A DNA stretch of 64,000 nt from Alligator mississippiensis (GCF_030867095.1 NC_081833.1:68971895-69035894), one strand, 5' to 3'. Positions 23,708 through 35,870 are shown, counted from the first letter of the stretch. Notes: generated by a model from the sequence alone, not told the origin. A program made the numbers and translations.

Positions 23708-25330
23708 TCCCTAGGTACAGGAGGACCTAGGTGCCTGGCTACATTGTTACACCTCAGACTACCCATAAATGGTGTTTCTTCTTAACCTCCTTTAGCTAGA
23801 GATTGGGGTATGGTATGAAGCTGGAGGAAGAATATGGAAACCCTGTTTCTATAGATATAAATGGATATTTCTATATCTTTCTCAGACTCTTATTTTAATC
23901 CTTACCATTTTAGTACCTTTAATCCAAGCATTCAAAGGCAACCTTTTCTGGACCCTGCTCAGGTCTTTGTCTCATCTTGAAGCAATGGGTTCCAGAGGTC
24001 CATTACATGAAAAATTATTTCCTGTTGTTACTTTAAAAATCTGCTGCCTTTCACATTACATCCAGAAAAAAAACACATGAACACAATCTATTCTTGTGTG
24101 AGCTCTCAGTTACTTCCCCTTTGGTTGCAGTTGGGTGGGGGCGGTGGAAAGAGACTTTTGCTTTTGGTTGTAATTGGACCAAAGACTATATATGGTGCCT
24201 CATGCCAACCTTTCTGAACCCGAAATGAGCATGCAACTAAGTTTGACTTGGAGGAATGAGCAAAAATTCAGATCTGTACATACATGTACTGTTAAAATGC
24301 AAGATAAAGTATGGTTCTGTATTTAGCTTTGTACCAGGCTTTACCTTCTCTGCTGAACCTGTGGAGTCTGTAGCTATTATCCTTGGAAATAAAGCTTTCA
24401 GACTCCCATAAAACCCCTTCGTATGGTGTTTGCACTGGGAGTTTACAGAAGAATCAGAAATGTACACACAGGTGCTTAAAGATCAATTGTATTAGAGAAT
24501 ATAATTGGTGCTATTTTTCATCTTTAAAGTTCCTGCAAGGGTAGTTTTCCTAGGCAGATTGAATTAGTAAAGTAGAAACAGATGCAGTCGATTGTCCATC
24601 GTTCAATTAGAGCTATGGGTTATAAAGACTGATCACAATCAAGGGGGTTGGTAACGTGCAAAGATATATTCCTTCTTTGTTCCATAGGAATCTGTGTTGC
24701 AAACTGAAGATGAATTTGATTTGCTGAAGACCCTGGAAATCCTGAAGGTTTGGATTGCAGTCTCATTTCTTTTTACTTCACTTACATTAAAAAAAATGCA
24801 GTGAACCATTGGATCTTTGCCTGAAACCCTACCCTAACTCCAAGCCAATATAGAAACGGTAGAAACTGGAAAGACCTGAGGTGGATGGCAAAAAAAGGGT
24901 GAGAAACATGGCAGGATTTAATACAAGAAGCGGCAAAGATTAGGGTTATTCCACCTGGGATAGAACAGCTGATCGACCCCTCTTTTTAAATGTGTCCCAT
25001 AAAATGAGACAAGGAGAACACTCAATGTAAGAAAAAGTCAAATCCTTTAGGAACAAAAAAGGCAGGTGAATGTTATGTAGTTGAGTCAGTCTTTGGTATC
25101 TTCTATTACAGAAGATCAAATCAATTGCTATACATCATTTTAATAAAGAGCCTGGCACTTTTGTCAACAGCGGCTATGCAAGCAGAGGTAATGATAAAGG
25201 GAACTAAGGTCGTGCATCAGAATGTGTATTTATTGCCCTTATGGGTCAGGAAGGAATCCAGTTCCCCTACCCACCGCAACGTAAAGTTGACTTGAAGTAT
25301 TTGTTGCCATTCACTGAATTATTAGCTATC
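23708..25330. other. Unassigned stretch
   Basis: No gene or repeat family is recognised apart from the weak exon candidate at 24688-24747. An imperfect duplication of CTTTGGTTGCAGTTGG / TTTTGGTTGTAATTGG lies at about 24119-24179. Confidence 0.5.
24688..24747 (+). other. Weak 60-nt exon candidate
   Basis: It is preceded by a pyrimidine tract and acceptor (CCTTCTTTGTTCCATAG), and the codon just before the candidate in this frame is a stop, as expected of intron. It then reads ESVLQTEDEFDLLKTLEILK for 20 codons and meets a weak donor, AAG|GTTTGG. The peptide is acidic and helix-like, and the length is a multiple of three. No protein family is recognised, and chance is the default explanation. 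Confidence 0.2.
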
Positions 25331-25640
25331 GGTTTACACGTTGCATTTACAGGTGAGCCTGGGACTGCAACATGTTGAGCTGGGGCAGAGCAGCCCTGGC
25401 TGGTAGGGGGCCCAGGGCATCAGCCCAGAGTTGCTCCGACTTGGCTGAATGTGCTGCGGAGGGGCTGGCTGGGGCACGGGGCTACTCCCATTCAGGGCTA
25501 GCCAGCAGGCAGCCCCCAACTGAAGCACCCTCATGCCCCAGCCAGCCAGGTCAACATCTACACATGCATTGCTATGCATGAAAAAATACTGCAGAAAAAG
25601 GCAACTCCGCAGTAAAAGTCTCATGTAGACGCACATGCTG
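25331..25640. mobile_element. GC-rich MITE-like insertion
   Basis: GTTTACACGTTGCATTTACA at the left resembles the reverse complement of the right end (GTCTACATGAGACTTTTACT), giving imperfect inverted termini. The interior (25360-25560) is much more GC-rich than its surroundings, with GGGGCTGGCTGGGGCA-type words. Open frames here of 69-100 codons come from that composition. Superfamily unknown. Confidence 0.45.
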
Positions 25641-25789
25641 AGATGTTAGCTTTTCACTCAGTCCTACCAGTGGCCCTCTTGTGTTCAGGTAAAACTTCAT
25701 TCACGTCAAAATTCATTGGATATGGCTCTGATGCTCTTGCTCAGAGGCTTAATAGAGGATTTCAGTTTGGGTCTGCCAAGTCTAGGGTC

Positions 25790-26060
25790 CAAATTATGGG
25801 GGAGCACAGGGGGTGAGCCCCCATTTGAGAGATGAGAGCCCCCTGTGGGCCAGTTGTCAGATTCATCAATTCATAGTTCTTCCCCTTCCCCCCGCAACAT
25901 GGGTCCCCCCCCATCGCAACCGCCCAGAGCCCATGCACCAAGGCGCACAGCCCCCAGCCCACCCTAGGCAGCCTAGGCGGTGGTGGTGGTGGGTCCTTCT
26001 GGCTCCCACCACCACTGGCCCCAGCCCTATGGTACTGGTAGAGCACAGCCCTGACCCAGG
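25790..26060. repeat. GC-rich low-complexity segment, possible MITE interior
   Basis: It is C-rich and G-rich against an AT-rich background and contains a hairpin: GTGGTGGTGGG at about 25983-25993 against CCCACCACCAC at 26005-26015. A CCTAGGCAGCCTAGG word lies just before it. No terminal repeats are certain. Confidence 0.4.
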
Positions 26061-26568
26061 CCAATTATTTTTGCAGACTCCCCACCCCAAGAGTCAAACC
26101 CTGGTCAAGTCATGATTTGTCATGAACGCTGAAATGACCTACAACTTAAATCATTTCAATAATCAAGACACAGAGCATGAAACAGGAACATAAGATGTGG
26201 AGGAGTAGGCTGAAGGAGGGGAGAGAAAAACAAATCGAGCCAGATGCATAAGCACAAGCAAACTCAAAGACTTGAGCAGGGTCTTAATGAGCCATAAGTT
26301 AGAGGTTGTGAAGCTCAAGCAAAAGCTAGTGAAAGGAATTAGGCAGATGTGTCCCAAAGAAGTAATTTCCACAGACGTGAAAAGGGAGCAAAGTGAAAAA
26401 CAGGAAGAAGGCTAGATAGGAGGAAGTGGGAATAGCTGAGGTAAGGGATAGTGTTGCTGTGGACAATGGTCACAGCCAGAGAACTAGAAAGGACAGGGAT
26501 AAACTGGTTTTTGAATTACTGTAGTCATCCTGGATGCAGGGAGGGAAAGAGAAAGGGACTAAACATAG

Positions 26569-26700
26569 GGCACATCTACACGTGCCCAGGACTGCACGTT
26601 TGGTACTGCGCCACCTTGGAGGTGCATGGGTTTTTTTAGACGCTATGTGACTGCTCTGGTGACATAGCATCTTGTGTACACAAATGCACAGAGCACCAAA
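26569..26700. mobile_element. Possible MITE inside the purine-rich tract
   Basis: It begins GGGCACATCTACACGTGCCC, the opening of a common reptile MITE type, and interrupts the purine bias. The right end (TTGTGTACACAAATGCAC) pairs only weakly with it, so the right boundary is a guess. Confidence 0.35.
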
Positions 26701-27116
26701 ACTATCTACCTGGTGCCTTGGGAGGATGCTGGAGTAAGGGAAATCGGTGAGGAAAAATGGAGGACTCTTCGAACAAAGGCAAGGGTTTTTCTCCACTGTC
26801 TGAACGTTATCTGACAGTAAGATCAGGTTCAGTAATGTTTCTATGAACATTATCTGACCGAATGAGCTGCTAGAAAGAAAGGGAGAGGAAGGGAGTCCCA
26901 GAACCAAGAGTTGGGGACTTGGAAGAAAAGCTGATTTCAGGTGTAGAGACAGTAGGTGAAGATCTGGGAAAATCCTATGAAGCAGACTAGAGACAGATCT
27001 CCGAAGGAACTTGGAGAGCAGAAGAGGTGCAGGATACTGCCACTGGGACAGATGCTGGCCAGGCAATTGGAGAAGTTAAAAGACACATTAGAGAGCAAAG
27101 AGTCATGAAAGCCTTA

Positions 27117-27150
27117 GGAGGAAGAAGAGGAGGAGGAGGGAGGAGGAGGA
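27117..27150 (+). repeat. GGA/GAA low-complexity repeat
   Basis: Irregular GGA and GAA units make a pure purine run on the plus strand, capable of triplex-type structure. It lies within the larger purine-rich tract. Confidence 0.85.
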
Positions 27151-28240
27151 AATGACTGACTGTGTAACCCCGCACAGGGATTGAGGCTGCTGAGGCTCCA
27201 GAGGTCATGGAAACAGCACATGCAAGGGTGGATTGTGGGGGAAGGGGAAGAATGAGAACAGTCATCGGAAATCAGATGATTTGATAGGGAAACTTAAATG
27301 CAGAGGTCAAAAGGGAAAGCAGGGCTTGGTGAAAAATAAGCCAAGGGAGCACCCTAGCCTTGTTATTTTGCTCTTGGAGCCCTTGATCTAGCAGTTGCTA
27401 ATGATAGACAATGCAGGAAATTACATTTGTATTAACCTCTAACACTGATGTAAAAATAGGCATAATGCTATGTTTGTGGTGATTAATGCAGTGTGAAAAA
27501 GATAATTAAATGAGGCCTCGTTTACTTTTGCTTTCTATGCCTCACTGCTACAGTGGCTCCTGCTCAGTCTCCTTGGAAATCTATTAGGTTTTGCTACCAT
27601 TATTTTATCACTTCTCCTGCATTGGGTTAGACACACCCGCCCAGAGCTGTGGGTTTTAGAGACTGATTCCCGGGGGTTTTGCATTACTGCAATACTGCCT
27701 GCTATTTTCTGCTCAGAGTACGTGACCACAGCTATGCAGCGGCTACACTTAACGCTTTTACTGGCCTTACTGGTTTTATCTCCCATTATATTTAACACCA
27801 CCATCACCACAACCACCATCACCCCTTACCACGAGAGCTGTTTGGAAAAAAGCTCCATAGAAGTTGAAGGACTCAGCAAAACGGAGTCAATTTAAATGAA
27901 ATGTAATCTCTGTTATAACTGGAGAAGTATTTCTGAGGACACCCTAAAGTTTAAAACAATTTTGCTTGCTTTAGTTTTGAAATCATGTCCCAATATTTTC
28001 TTTTAAATTTTGGATTAAAAAAAAAAAAAAAGCAAAAATTGAAACAGACTTTTTTTGTTTCTTACAGAGACAATGGAAATGTAGTGGGTTAGTTCCTAAC
28101 TGAAAAGAAATATCAAAATCTGGGAATTCTTTATGAAACAAATATGTTCTTGTCTGCACGCCTTTATTTAGCACAGAACTAGCTTTACGTATTCAAAACA
28201 CGTCACCGTACTTAACTCTTTAAGAATCAAGTCTAGCTTG

Positions 28241-28345
28241 ATGTTCCTATAATCCCCACATTTTATATGCGAGGAAAGAGATGCACAGACAGAGAAAGTG
28301 AAATGCTCCAGGCTATTCAGGGAAATCAGTGTCAGAGGCACTATG
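28241..28345 (-). repeat. MIR-like SINE fragment, minus strand
   Basis: CCCCACATTTTATATGCGAG then GAAAGAGATGCACAGACAGA and GAAATGCTCCAGG follows the reverse MIR consensus as remembered (ccccattttacagatgagga-aactgaggcacagagag-ttaagtgacttgccc). Heavily diverged. Confidence 0.55.
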
Positions 28346-28462
28346 AGCTCCCAGGACCCTTTGACAAGCAGACCTCTGTTCACTCCATGCCTCAAGCCAG
28401 CAAAACACCAGAAAGGACACCAACACTAAAAAGGCTACAAAACAGATGTAATTTGGGTAGTG

Positions 28463-28502
28463 GGATCAGCTGTGCCAGAATGTATCCCAGCATAGCTGAT
28501 CC
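28463..28502. repeat. Inverted repeat GGATCAGCT/AGCTGATCC
   Basis: Nine-base perfect inverted ends enclose 22 bases. A GC-rich, MITE-like segment (about 28540-28890) follows immediately, so this may be its terminal or subterminal part. Confidence 0.6.
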
Positions 28503-28539
28503 AAATGATTGACGGAGACAGATGTCATTCAGAGCTATT

Positions 28540-28890
28540 GTCCCCCAGGATTAGACCCCTGCTGCTCCAGGTGCCTGTCCCCAATCTGGGAGCACCCCGG
28601 GGTCTTCACTTGCAGATGTATACCTGCAGGGGCATTGCTGGGCCACGGGTCTGCAAGCATGGAGCAGAGAATGCATGGGCTTCCCTTGCTCTCCAATGTG
28701 AAACATGTGCCTTGCGGGGGAATTTCTGGGGCATAAGTCTGCAACTGCTGACCAGGGAATATATAGGGTTCCCCAGGGTGCCCCTGGGTTGGGTTCAGGA
28801 ACCTGAGGCCCTTATCCCATGGGATCAAGCCCTGCCCAGGACAGCTGGAGACCATGGTCAGCCCCGGCTGCCCATGCTCTTATGCCATAA
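28540..28890. repeat. GC-rich segment, possible MITE interior
   Basis: The composition differs sharply from the flanks. The 139-codon plus-strand frame (28505-28924) reads as low-complexity, unrecognised protein and is best explained by GC content. No clear termini. Confidence 0.35.
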
Positions 28891-30204
28891 CCAAACAGAT
28901 ATCCACGATGAAAAGGCAGCATGAACTATTTCTAGGAATTGTTGCACCACTATTTTGGGGCATTTGGGGTACAACAAGGGGCATGGACATCTGTTTGCTT
29001 GGGTTTTGTGCCCCCATCATTTTTTTTTATGGTGACACATAGATGATGTCTATTCATAGTTTAACCAAGGCTATTGTCTATGGCAAGTCCCTCAAAACTG
29101 GCCCGTCCTTTCTGCTGTGTGTAGTTGCCACTCAGATTCTCTAGCTGTCTCTCCTTCAGTGTTAGCTACTATAAAAATGCATCTCCCCGTTGCTTTAGTT
29201 TTAATAACATGTGGGTAAACTGATTCACATCAAAGGAACTAGAAAGACCAATTCGGTTACTTTGTGATCTCATGTTATCTGATCTAGCTTGATGTAACTA
29301 CCAGGTACGCGTTTGCTGTTCTCTGAAGGGATATTACATCATTTAACCACCACAGTACAACTTATTATAAACCACTTTGACAGCTTGAACTATCTTGACA
29401 TAAAATTCATTTAAAAGTAAGGAGGAAAAAAAAAAAGACTTCTTTCTGTCTTGGTGACTATCAAAAGCTAAATACAGAAGCATGATCTGCTTAACCAAAG
29501 ACATACATGCCACTTTTTTTAAACACCACCCCCTGCCCAAATACCTCTCTGGATGGATAATAAGACATGCACAAGCAACCCTTAGCTGACACAGAGTTAA
29601 TGCATTTTTTAAAACATTTCCTTTCTTTTTGCTGAGTAGGGGCACAGGAAGAATAGCAAAGAAGCATTTGGAGTCTTAGCTGTCATAATATATGAAGATA
29701 TCCACAGAGCTGCAGCTTAGGGAATTCTGCTATTTAATCAATCTTGTTAGCAGGTGGCATGTGAAATAGGTAGCAACAAAATAAATAGCAGGCCATTCAG
29801 ACTGGCTTTCTATGAGCAATAATTGATATACATCAGGATTTGAGATTCCAGTAGAAATCCTAGAGTTTTATCCAAGTAATATATGTGCTTTTCATATTGG
29901 CACATATTTGTCAACTGAGACACGTAGAGCTGGTGGCTCTTCTATCTGCAAAATGGACCAGAGAATAGGGTACTATTAGCACTGGCTTCCCCACACTAAA
30001 TCAAGCTAACAAGCTTCAGCTAAATCACCTCAGCCTTCAGGTCTCTTCAATCCTTGACCTCTTTTTTGAGGATGCCAGGAAGTAGGTCCAACTGCAGCAA
30101 GGCCTTTGGCAAGGGAGATAAAAGTTCACTGGGAGCCTCATTTCATGTAGGCCAAATATGGTTTCAAAAATCAAATGAAAAATCTTTGGTCGGGAAACTG
30201 AGCA
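28891..30204. other. Unassigned stretch, partly enhancer-like
   Basis: No gene or repeat is recognised. The part 29690-29940 is AT-rich and repeat-free, with words such as GCAATAATTGATATAC, and could be a conserved non-coding element. Confidence 0.35.
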
Positions 30205-30437
30205 AGTTTCAGACCGGATAGAAAGAAAAACTGCTTCACGGTTCGTGTGATCAGACTCTGCAATAGACTCCCAGCAGGGGTGGTGCAGGCACCTAGCCTG
30301 GAGATCTTCAAAAGGAGACTGGACCCTCATCTTGCTGGGGTTATTTGAGCCCAGCAGCCTTTCCAGCCCAGAGCAGGGGGCTGGACCCGATGATCTCACG
30401 AGGTCCCTTCCAGCTCTAAACTTCTGTGAAACTGTAA
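30205..30437 (+). mobile_element. CR1 LINE 3' end, plus strand
   Basis: The CR1 3' UTR is clear: GACTCTGCAATAGACTCCCA, GGGGTGGTGCAGGCACC, GGGGGCTGGACCCGATGATC, ACGAGGTCCCTTCCAGCTCT, then a tail of short ATTCTGTGAAA-like units. Only the last approximately 230 bp of the element are present. Confidence 0.93.
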
Positions 30438-31430
30438 ATGAATAGCAACGTGACGCTTGACCCTGGATGAAACAGTGGACATGTTTAGAAGTGCTTCTGA
30501 CACCATCCCTTCCTTCCCAAGAGGTCCCAGAGCCTTGGGAAGTAGGCATGAGTTTTTCTTGGAGACAATTTCCCTGTATTGTGGCTTGAAAAATCAGGGT
30601 ATAAGAGATACTGTAGAATTATTAGATCCTGACAGGTGCTGCAGAAATGCTGTGGTATAAACATGCAGTGATGCAATAAACTGGCAAATTAATATGGCTG
30701 GAAAAAAGGAGAAAGAGGATGAAGAAAACTCCCCCATCTCAGACTTCTTTTTCTCAAAAATGGTTATTCAGCAATTTTCTTTGAACTTAGATGCTCAAGA
30801 CCAGATAATGATTTTTTTTTCGTTCTAAATTAAACAAAGGACTCCCCTGCCCCCAACTGCTGCTATCTTGGGTGTGATCTAGCACGTGCACTTGGAGATT
30901 GAGGTGATGCTTTCATATGGCATTGTTTTCCTTCTGAGGACTAGAGATTTTGCCATCCTGAAGTCTAGGATGAATCAGTTGAATTTTCTAGCCTGAAACC
31001 AATGCTTAGTTTCTCCTTGTTCCATGTAGGTAGAGTCTGAGGAAGACCAACTCTCTCTGTAGCACCATCCATTGTGGGGATGTCCTCTGTGTGACAGAAG
31101 GAAGGACTACAGAGTGGGTAGACATCGGTGAGTGTTGGAAACACTCAAGCCATGTGGAAATTTTCTTAGCAGATTCGAGAGTGTATTTGTGTTGGGGGGA
31201 GTGGGGAGAGGGATGGCTAGAAAACTTGGGACTAGAAACCATGCCTATTCTCCTGGTTTGCTGATGAAGGGATATTACATCCACTACAGTATGGATTTGA
31301 TGGCTTTCAACAGGGAACCTTACACAAATTTCCTTTTCCAACTGTTGTCTTTCGTAGAAGGAGCTACTTGGGCAATTACATGTACCTTCCAGCTCAGAGT
31401 GCTTTAGAAATATGAATGAATTCATTTGTA
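30438..31430. other. Unassigned stretch
   Basis: No gene or repeat is recognised; the antisense frames of 139 and 170 codons that touch this area overlap repeats or look random. Confidence 0.5.
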
Positions 31431-31530
31431 GACCACAACCCTCTCAGATAGGAAGACATTAATCATGTATATAGATGAAGAAACAAAAAAAACTCAGAGA
31501 GATACATTCACACTTTCAAACATGGTTGCC
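31431..31530 (-). repeat. MIR/L2-like fragment, minus strand
   Basis: ACCCTCTCAGATAGGAAGAC, then ATAGATGAAGAAACAAA and CTCAGAGAGATACATTCACA, fit the reverse MIR/L2 tail (aaccctatgaggtagg ... cagatgaggaaactgaggcacagagag). Diverged. Confidence 0.4.
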
Positions 31531-31737
31531 AAACACTATAGTTATTCTCTGGCAGTGACCCAATTTGCATACTTGCAGTGGGGGAAAAACAGCTTTGATT
31601 AGAAATTTAGCTACCACTCGTATGTCTCTAAGCATGGAATTAGGAATTGGTATTAAATTGTCACATTTGAAATGGTTGGCCTAAATGACTTGTAACAATG
31701 CTCTGATGCACGCAAAAAATCTCAATGGATATCGCTC

Positions 31738-32060
31738 TTAAGGGTTGCATCCACATAAGTGGAAATATCTAGTTTGCAGTGCCTCAAAGCCTTTTGAGGT
31801 GCTGCAAAACACAAGTGGTGCACATGGATCTGTTCGCTGTGCTGCATACTTGCAGTGCAGCAGCAAAATTAGATACTGGAAAATCCAGGTATCTAAAGAA
31901 ACTGTGGGGAAAAAAAACAGGGCGGTGCACATGGCTGCAGCATGTCCCACCAGAAACCAGAGCCTGGCTGCTCAGAGCCAAATTCCCTCTGCCAGGCAGG
32001 CTCTGCATGCCCAGATTACCACCACTGCCACCCTGGGCAAATCCATGTGCACGCTCTTCT
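31738..32060. mobile_element. Possible MITE-like GC-shifted insertion
   Basis: AGGGTTGCATCCACATAAGT at the left and ATCCATGTGCACGCTC near the right could be diverged inverted ends. The interior is richer in GC and repeats GGTGCACATGG (about 31815-31828 and 31922-31932). No frame of note. Classification unknown. Confidence 0.35.
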
Positions 32061-33426
32061 GAACGTGCCCAAGGTATCTGATGTTGAGTAGAAGCTTCTC
32101 TATCCTCTCTGTTTCATATGCCATCTCTTTGAATCCATGGTGGATGTGAAGTAGGGGCTAGATGAGCACATGAACCTGCACGACACATTCCTGCATGTCC
32201 AGTCTCCTATGTTCCAAAAGTCATCCATAGATTTTTGTATTTTTTGGCCAAAGATTTGTTCCTTGTCATTTAGATCTGCCACTTCTGATCTCCTCCAGCC
32301 AAATTATGTGCAATATCAGCAGCTCATCTATGTGGAATTGGAGAATATATTTGGCATGCTCACTTACAAGGGTTGTTGAAGATGACTAACATTTTTATAC
32401 TGCACAGAAGAAGAGACAATAAATAGAGGAGTAGCAAATAGAGCCAGCATGTTATTTCCTTCCCTGTAAATAAGTAAACTATAATACTTATATTCCAATA
32501 GTGAAACCTGGTACCAAACATATTCATGGGAAAGACATTTAGAGCACTCACAATGTTCACCCACGACATTGATGATGAAGGCTTAAGACAGCACGAATTA
32601 TAGGGAACATGAAAGAAACTTTGCTTCCCTCGAAGATGCCACCTGTTTAAACACCTGGGAAAAATTATTCATAGCACTTTACCAATGTACAGACAATAAA
32701 AAGCTCCATAGAAGAATTTTTGCTTGCATTAAAAAAAAAAAAATTCTCCTTTCAGATCTTCGTTCTGGAGCCCATCTTTCTCAGCACAGTACTTGGAATC
32801 AGTCAGGATTTCACCTTATAGTTTAGAGTGAGAATGAAATCATCTGCCTTTTCTCCTAGCTCAGCCACCTGAGTTCAGTATCTTTGTGCAACTCACTACC
32901 TGACCCTATAAAAGGACCATGATGCTCAGAGTGTCCTTGAAACTCATGAGCTGAACCTATGAGGAGAGAGCACTCCAAGATCAAACCTCTAATATTTTGG
33001 TGCTCTACCTGAGCTTCTGCTTTGCAAAATAGAAGAGTTTGTCTGCTGTGCAGGCATGCATTTAAAATGGCCAAGTCACTGGCATGTAAATTAATGTAGA
33101 AGTGAAAAGTACTTCTACATCCTGTTTGCAGTAGAGGTTTTTAGCAGGTATAAACAGCAGATTTTTTTTTTTAAGTCTACAATTGCCCTGTTTAAAACTA
33201 GTTCCAACTGGCTTTCAGTATGTTTCTACAGCTGATTTGTGAAAACTCATTGCTGATTTCATATGCATTCTTTCACAGTAATATCATTGTGTATTAATAT
33301 GTCATCATAGACAGCAGAATATTAGAGTGTATTTTGTGTATACAGCAGCTGGGCAGGTGCTTTGAACCCCCCCAGATATACCTAGCATATAATCCCGCTG
33401 GAAAGGGCTAGAGTTTAGATGCATCA
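32061..33426. other. Unassigned stretch
   Basis: No gene is seen. A phrase at 32860-32925 (CAGCCACCTGAGTTCAGTAT ... CAACTCACTACCTGACCC) may be a very old MIR. A poly(A) run lies at about 32732-32743. Confidence 0.45.
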
Positions 33427-33686
33427 CAGAGAGCATGCCTACACATGCATTAATCCACCATAGTTACTGCACATTAAGTTTAGTACCTGTAATAACAAGT
33501 ACTAACTCAATGTGCAGTAACCAGCACTATTGCACAGTAGCACCAGCGCATGCCTTTTTAGTGATGCTAAAGTGCAGTAGGCTAATTCTACTGCGCATTA
33601 GTGCAATAGGACGGCTTCTGTCGTGAGACGTTAATGCACAGTAGAATTAGTCTACTGCGCATTTAGCGTCTCGCATAGACATGCCC
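33427..33686. mobile_element. Hairpin-rich MITE with repeated CTACTGCGCATT units
   Basis: The left end GAGCATGCCTACACATGC and the right end GCATAGACATGCCCT are imperfect inverted repeats. Inside, variants of TGCACAGTAGA/TCTACTGCGCA recur in both orientations. The strongest hairpin is 33625-33672, with arms of 21 and 22 bases starting GAGACG and ending CGTCTC around an ATTAG loop; a second is AGTGCAGTAG against CTACTGCGCATT at 33571-33598. No coding capacity; superfamily not determined. Confidence 0.7.
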
Positions 33687-35730
33687 TAAAAAGGGTGGGG
33701 ATAAATCCAGCGTAGGTTGTTTCAATCCCCTGTTTGCCTGCTTCTGCTCCTCCAAGCTATTTTGGTTCTGGCTTGGGATTTTCCCAGGGATAATGTATGT
33801 ATGTGTTTCCTTGTGCTTATGAAATAGGTTTGTGGCTAATAATAGTATGGATTTCTAATCCATTCTCCCCTTATCTCTATAGCACATGAATGCTGAACAT
33901 GTAGCCCAGGTTGGGAACTGTTAAAGGTTAAACTTTCCCCCAATAGCTCTTTAATCACAAGGTTTCCTCCTGCTCTCGTCTCTCAGGAGAATACCTGGAA
34001 CCCCTCTCACGTTCCTTCAAAGCAGCAGGCAGCCTTTGAACAAATAGGAAATGACAACTACCTTTGGGGCACGGGATGTGGGGGGATGAAAGAGTGGCTA
34101 AAAGGCATAGACTTTTTCATGTCTTTTAAAAGGAAGGAAGAGTAAATATCATCCTGCCTCCTTCCCCACTCTTGTCTGAGTCTTTCCAACTTGTCACGGC
34201 TCTGTTTCCAGCTCTGCCTGGTCTAGTCATCACTAAAGAAGGGCCCAAAGCAAAGGAATTGCAAAATAGGCTGAAGAATGCATACGGTTAATTTTTAATA
34301 TTACTTATAACAGTATCAAGCTTGAAAGTGAGAGAATATATTTGCTTTCCTAGAGGAAGAGAAGATGTCAGTGTAAGGGACAAAACATCCCCTTCTTTTG
34401 ACTAGGCCAGAAGCCCGGCCTTTGGGAATATGATAGGAGGCTGATGGATTTGCCACTGGCCTGCTGAAGTGTGCAAGGACATCACAGATTCACAGAGATC
34501 TGACTATGCAGGCTGTCCTCTTGGCATGTCATAAAGAAGGACTGTGAGATTTCATTGTAACAATATGCAGCTGGAGGAGAGACAGGCGGTAAAGGAGAAA
34601 GTAGGCATTTACACTGGATGCCCTATCATAATTATATGTTATGAGAAAAGGACTAGGGAGAGTAAGAGGCAGGTAGATATAAATTGCAGTGTCACTGGTT
34701 CATATTTTTGACTGAAGGCCAGAGGGGAAAGCATCCTTAAAATGCTCCCAAAGAAACTGAGCCTGGGCTTACTATTAGTTAGTGGCAGATGTTTGTGCTC
34801 CCTTTTGGAGGACACAACTTCCTTGGTCAAAATTTGCACCTGCGTAATTTTTTTCTAAGAGAATGGCAATGCAGATAACAGGTATGGGTCACAGAAATTG
34901 TAAGAAAGAAATTGTAATGGGTCGCAGAAATTCATATGCTCCTGCTGGCATGTAACCAGTGATGCAAGCACTCTGGCTGGCAACTGTGAGACAATGGTGG
35001 GTGCAAAAACCATGAGGCAGGAGCCATCTTTCTAAAATGTATCTAAAATAAGTAGATTTAACTATTCTGGCAACTCCATCCAGCAGATACCTACTGTCAT
35101 CATCCCCACTTTTGCAGCGGAGTAACAGCCCAGGACAAGTGCAGTCAATAGTCACCATCACAGCATCCTAGTGTAACCACCAGGGTTAGGCCACCAGGGT
35201 TCTTGGCTTCCTCTCCGACTGATCAGACCATTGCGCTGGCCCAGCTTTTCCATTTTAATTTGCTTTTAAAAATACCTTGAAAGGGTAGAGAGACATTATC
35301 AGAACAAACAGGAAGATTTAGTGCAGGTATTTCATATTTGTTTGCTCTACCGTCGCCAGAAGGTCTTTCGGACTCCTTGTCATTTTGCTCTCTCTGACCT
35401 GAGTAACACTGATATTTATTGCTCATTTTCATTTAGCTCTTTGAAGCTCAATCCACTTAATGATCAAAAAACCTCACACAATTTAGCAGATAACATTGCT
35501 GAAACTTGTTGGGAGATTTTAATAAGCCAAATGAACACTGGAGGGGCGTTTGGGCTGGCGGTTGCGTTCCTGGGTGATAAGGATCTAAGTCAGACCTGCT
35601 CATTTTGGCACCCCAGCTATGCAGAAGTGTTCAAAGTGGACATACGTTTCGGCAGAGGCTGCTATAATACTCATCTAAAGTGCCTGTACAACTATCATAG
35701 CATCTGACTGTTCCACAGACTATTGCATTT
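33687..35730. other. Unassigned stretch
   Basis: No gene, RNA or convincing repeat. Open frames do not exceed 90 codons. Confidence 0.5.
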
Positions 35731-35870
35731 ATCCTCTCAGCTCTCCTGCGAGGTAGAGAAATGCTATTGTTATCCCTCTTTTACAGACGAGGAACTGATG
35801 TAGCTAATGATCAAGCAGCTCATCTCAAACCACAGAGGAAATTTGTAGCGGAACCAGGGATGGCATCTGG
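35731..35870 (-). repeat. MIR SINE, minus strand
   Basis: ATCCTCTCAGCTCTCCTGCG AGGTAGAG, then TGTTATCCCTCTTTTACAGA CGAGGAACTGA and a GGAACCAGGG ending, closely match the MIR reverse consensus (atcctcacaacaaccctgcgaggtagg ... ttatccccattttacagatgaggaaactgag ... gagccaggattc). Confidence 0.75.

Larger units (their letters stand above)
26160..27340 (+). other. Purine-rich strand-asymmetric tract
   Basis: For about 1.2 kb the plus strand is strongly enriched in A and G (long stretches of gagaaaagg type), including a GGA-repeat at 27117-27150. The minus-strand open frame of 198 codons (26470-27066) is a by-product: purine-rich plus strand means few stop codons on the pyrimidine-rich minus strand. 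The cause may be a decayed retrotransposon body or a transcribed non-coding gene. No family is recognised. Confidence 0.55.

Noticed and set aside
26470-27066. 198-codon minus-strand open frame, the longest in the window
   Set aside because: It lies opposite a purine-rich tract, where stop codons are scarce, crosses a MITE-like insertion and reads as Ser/Leu/Pro-rich noise.
28505-28924. 139-codon plus-strand open frame
   Set aside because: GC-rich repeat-like composition explains the lack of stops.
30037-30549. 170-codon minus-strand open frame
   Set aside because: It overlaps the CR1 3' end in antisense and has no recognisable domain.
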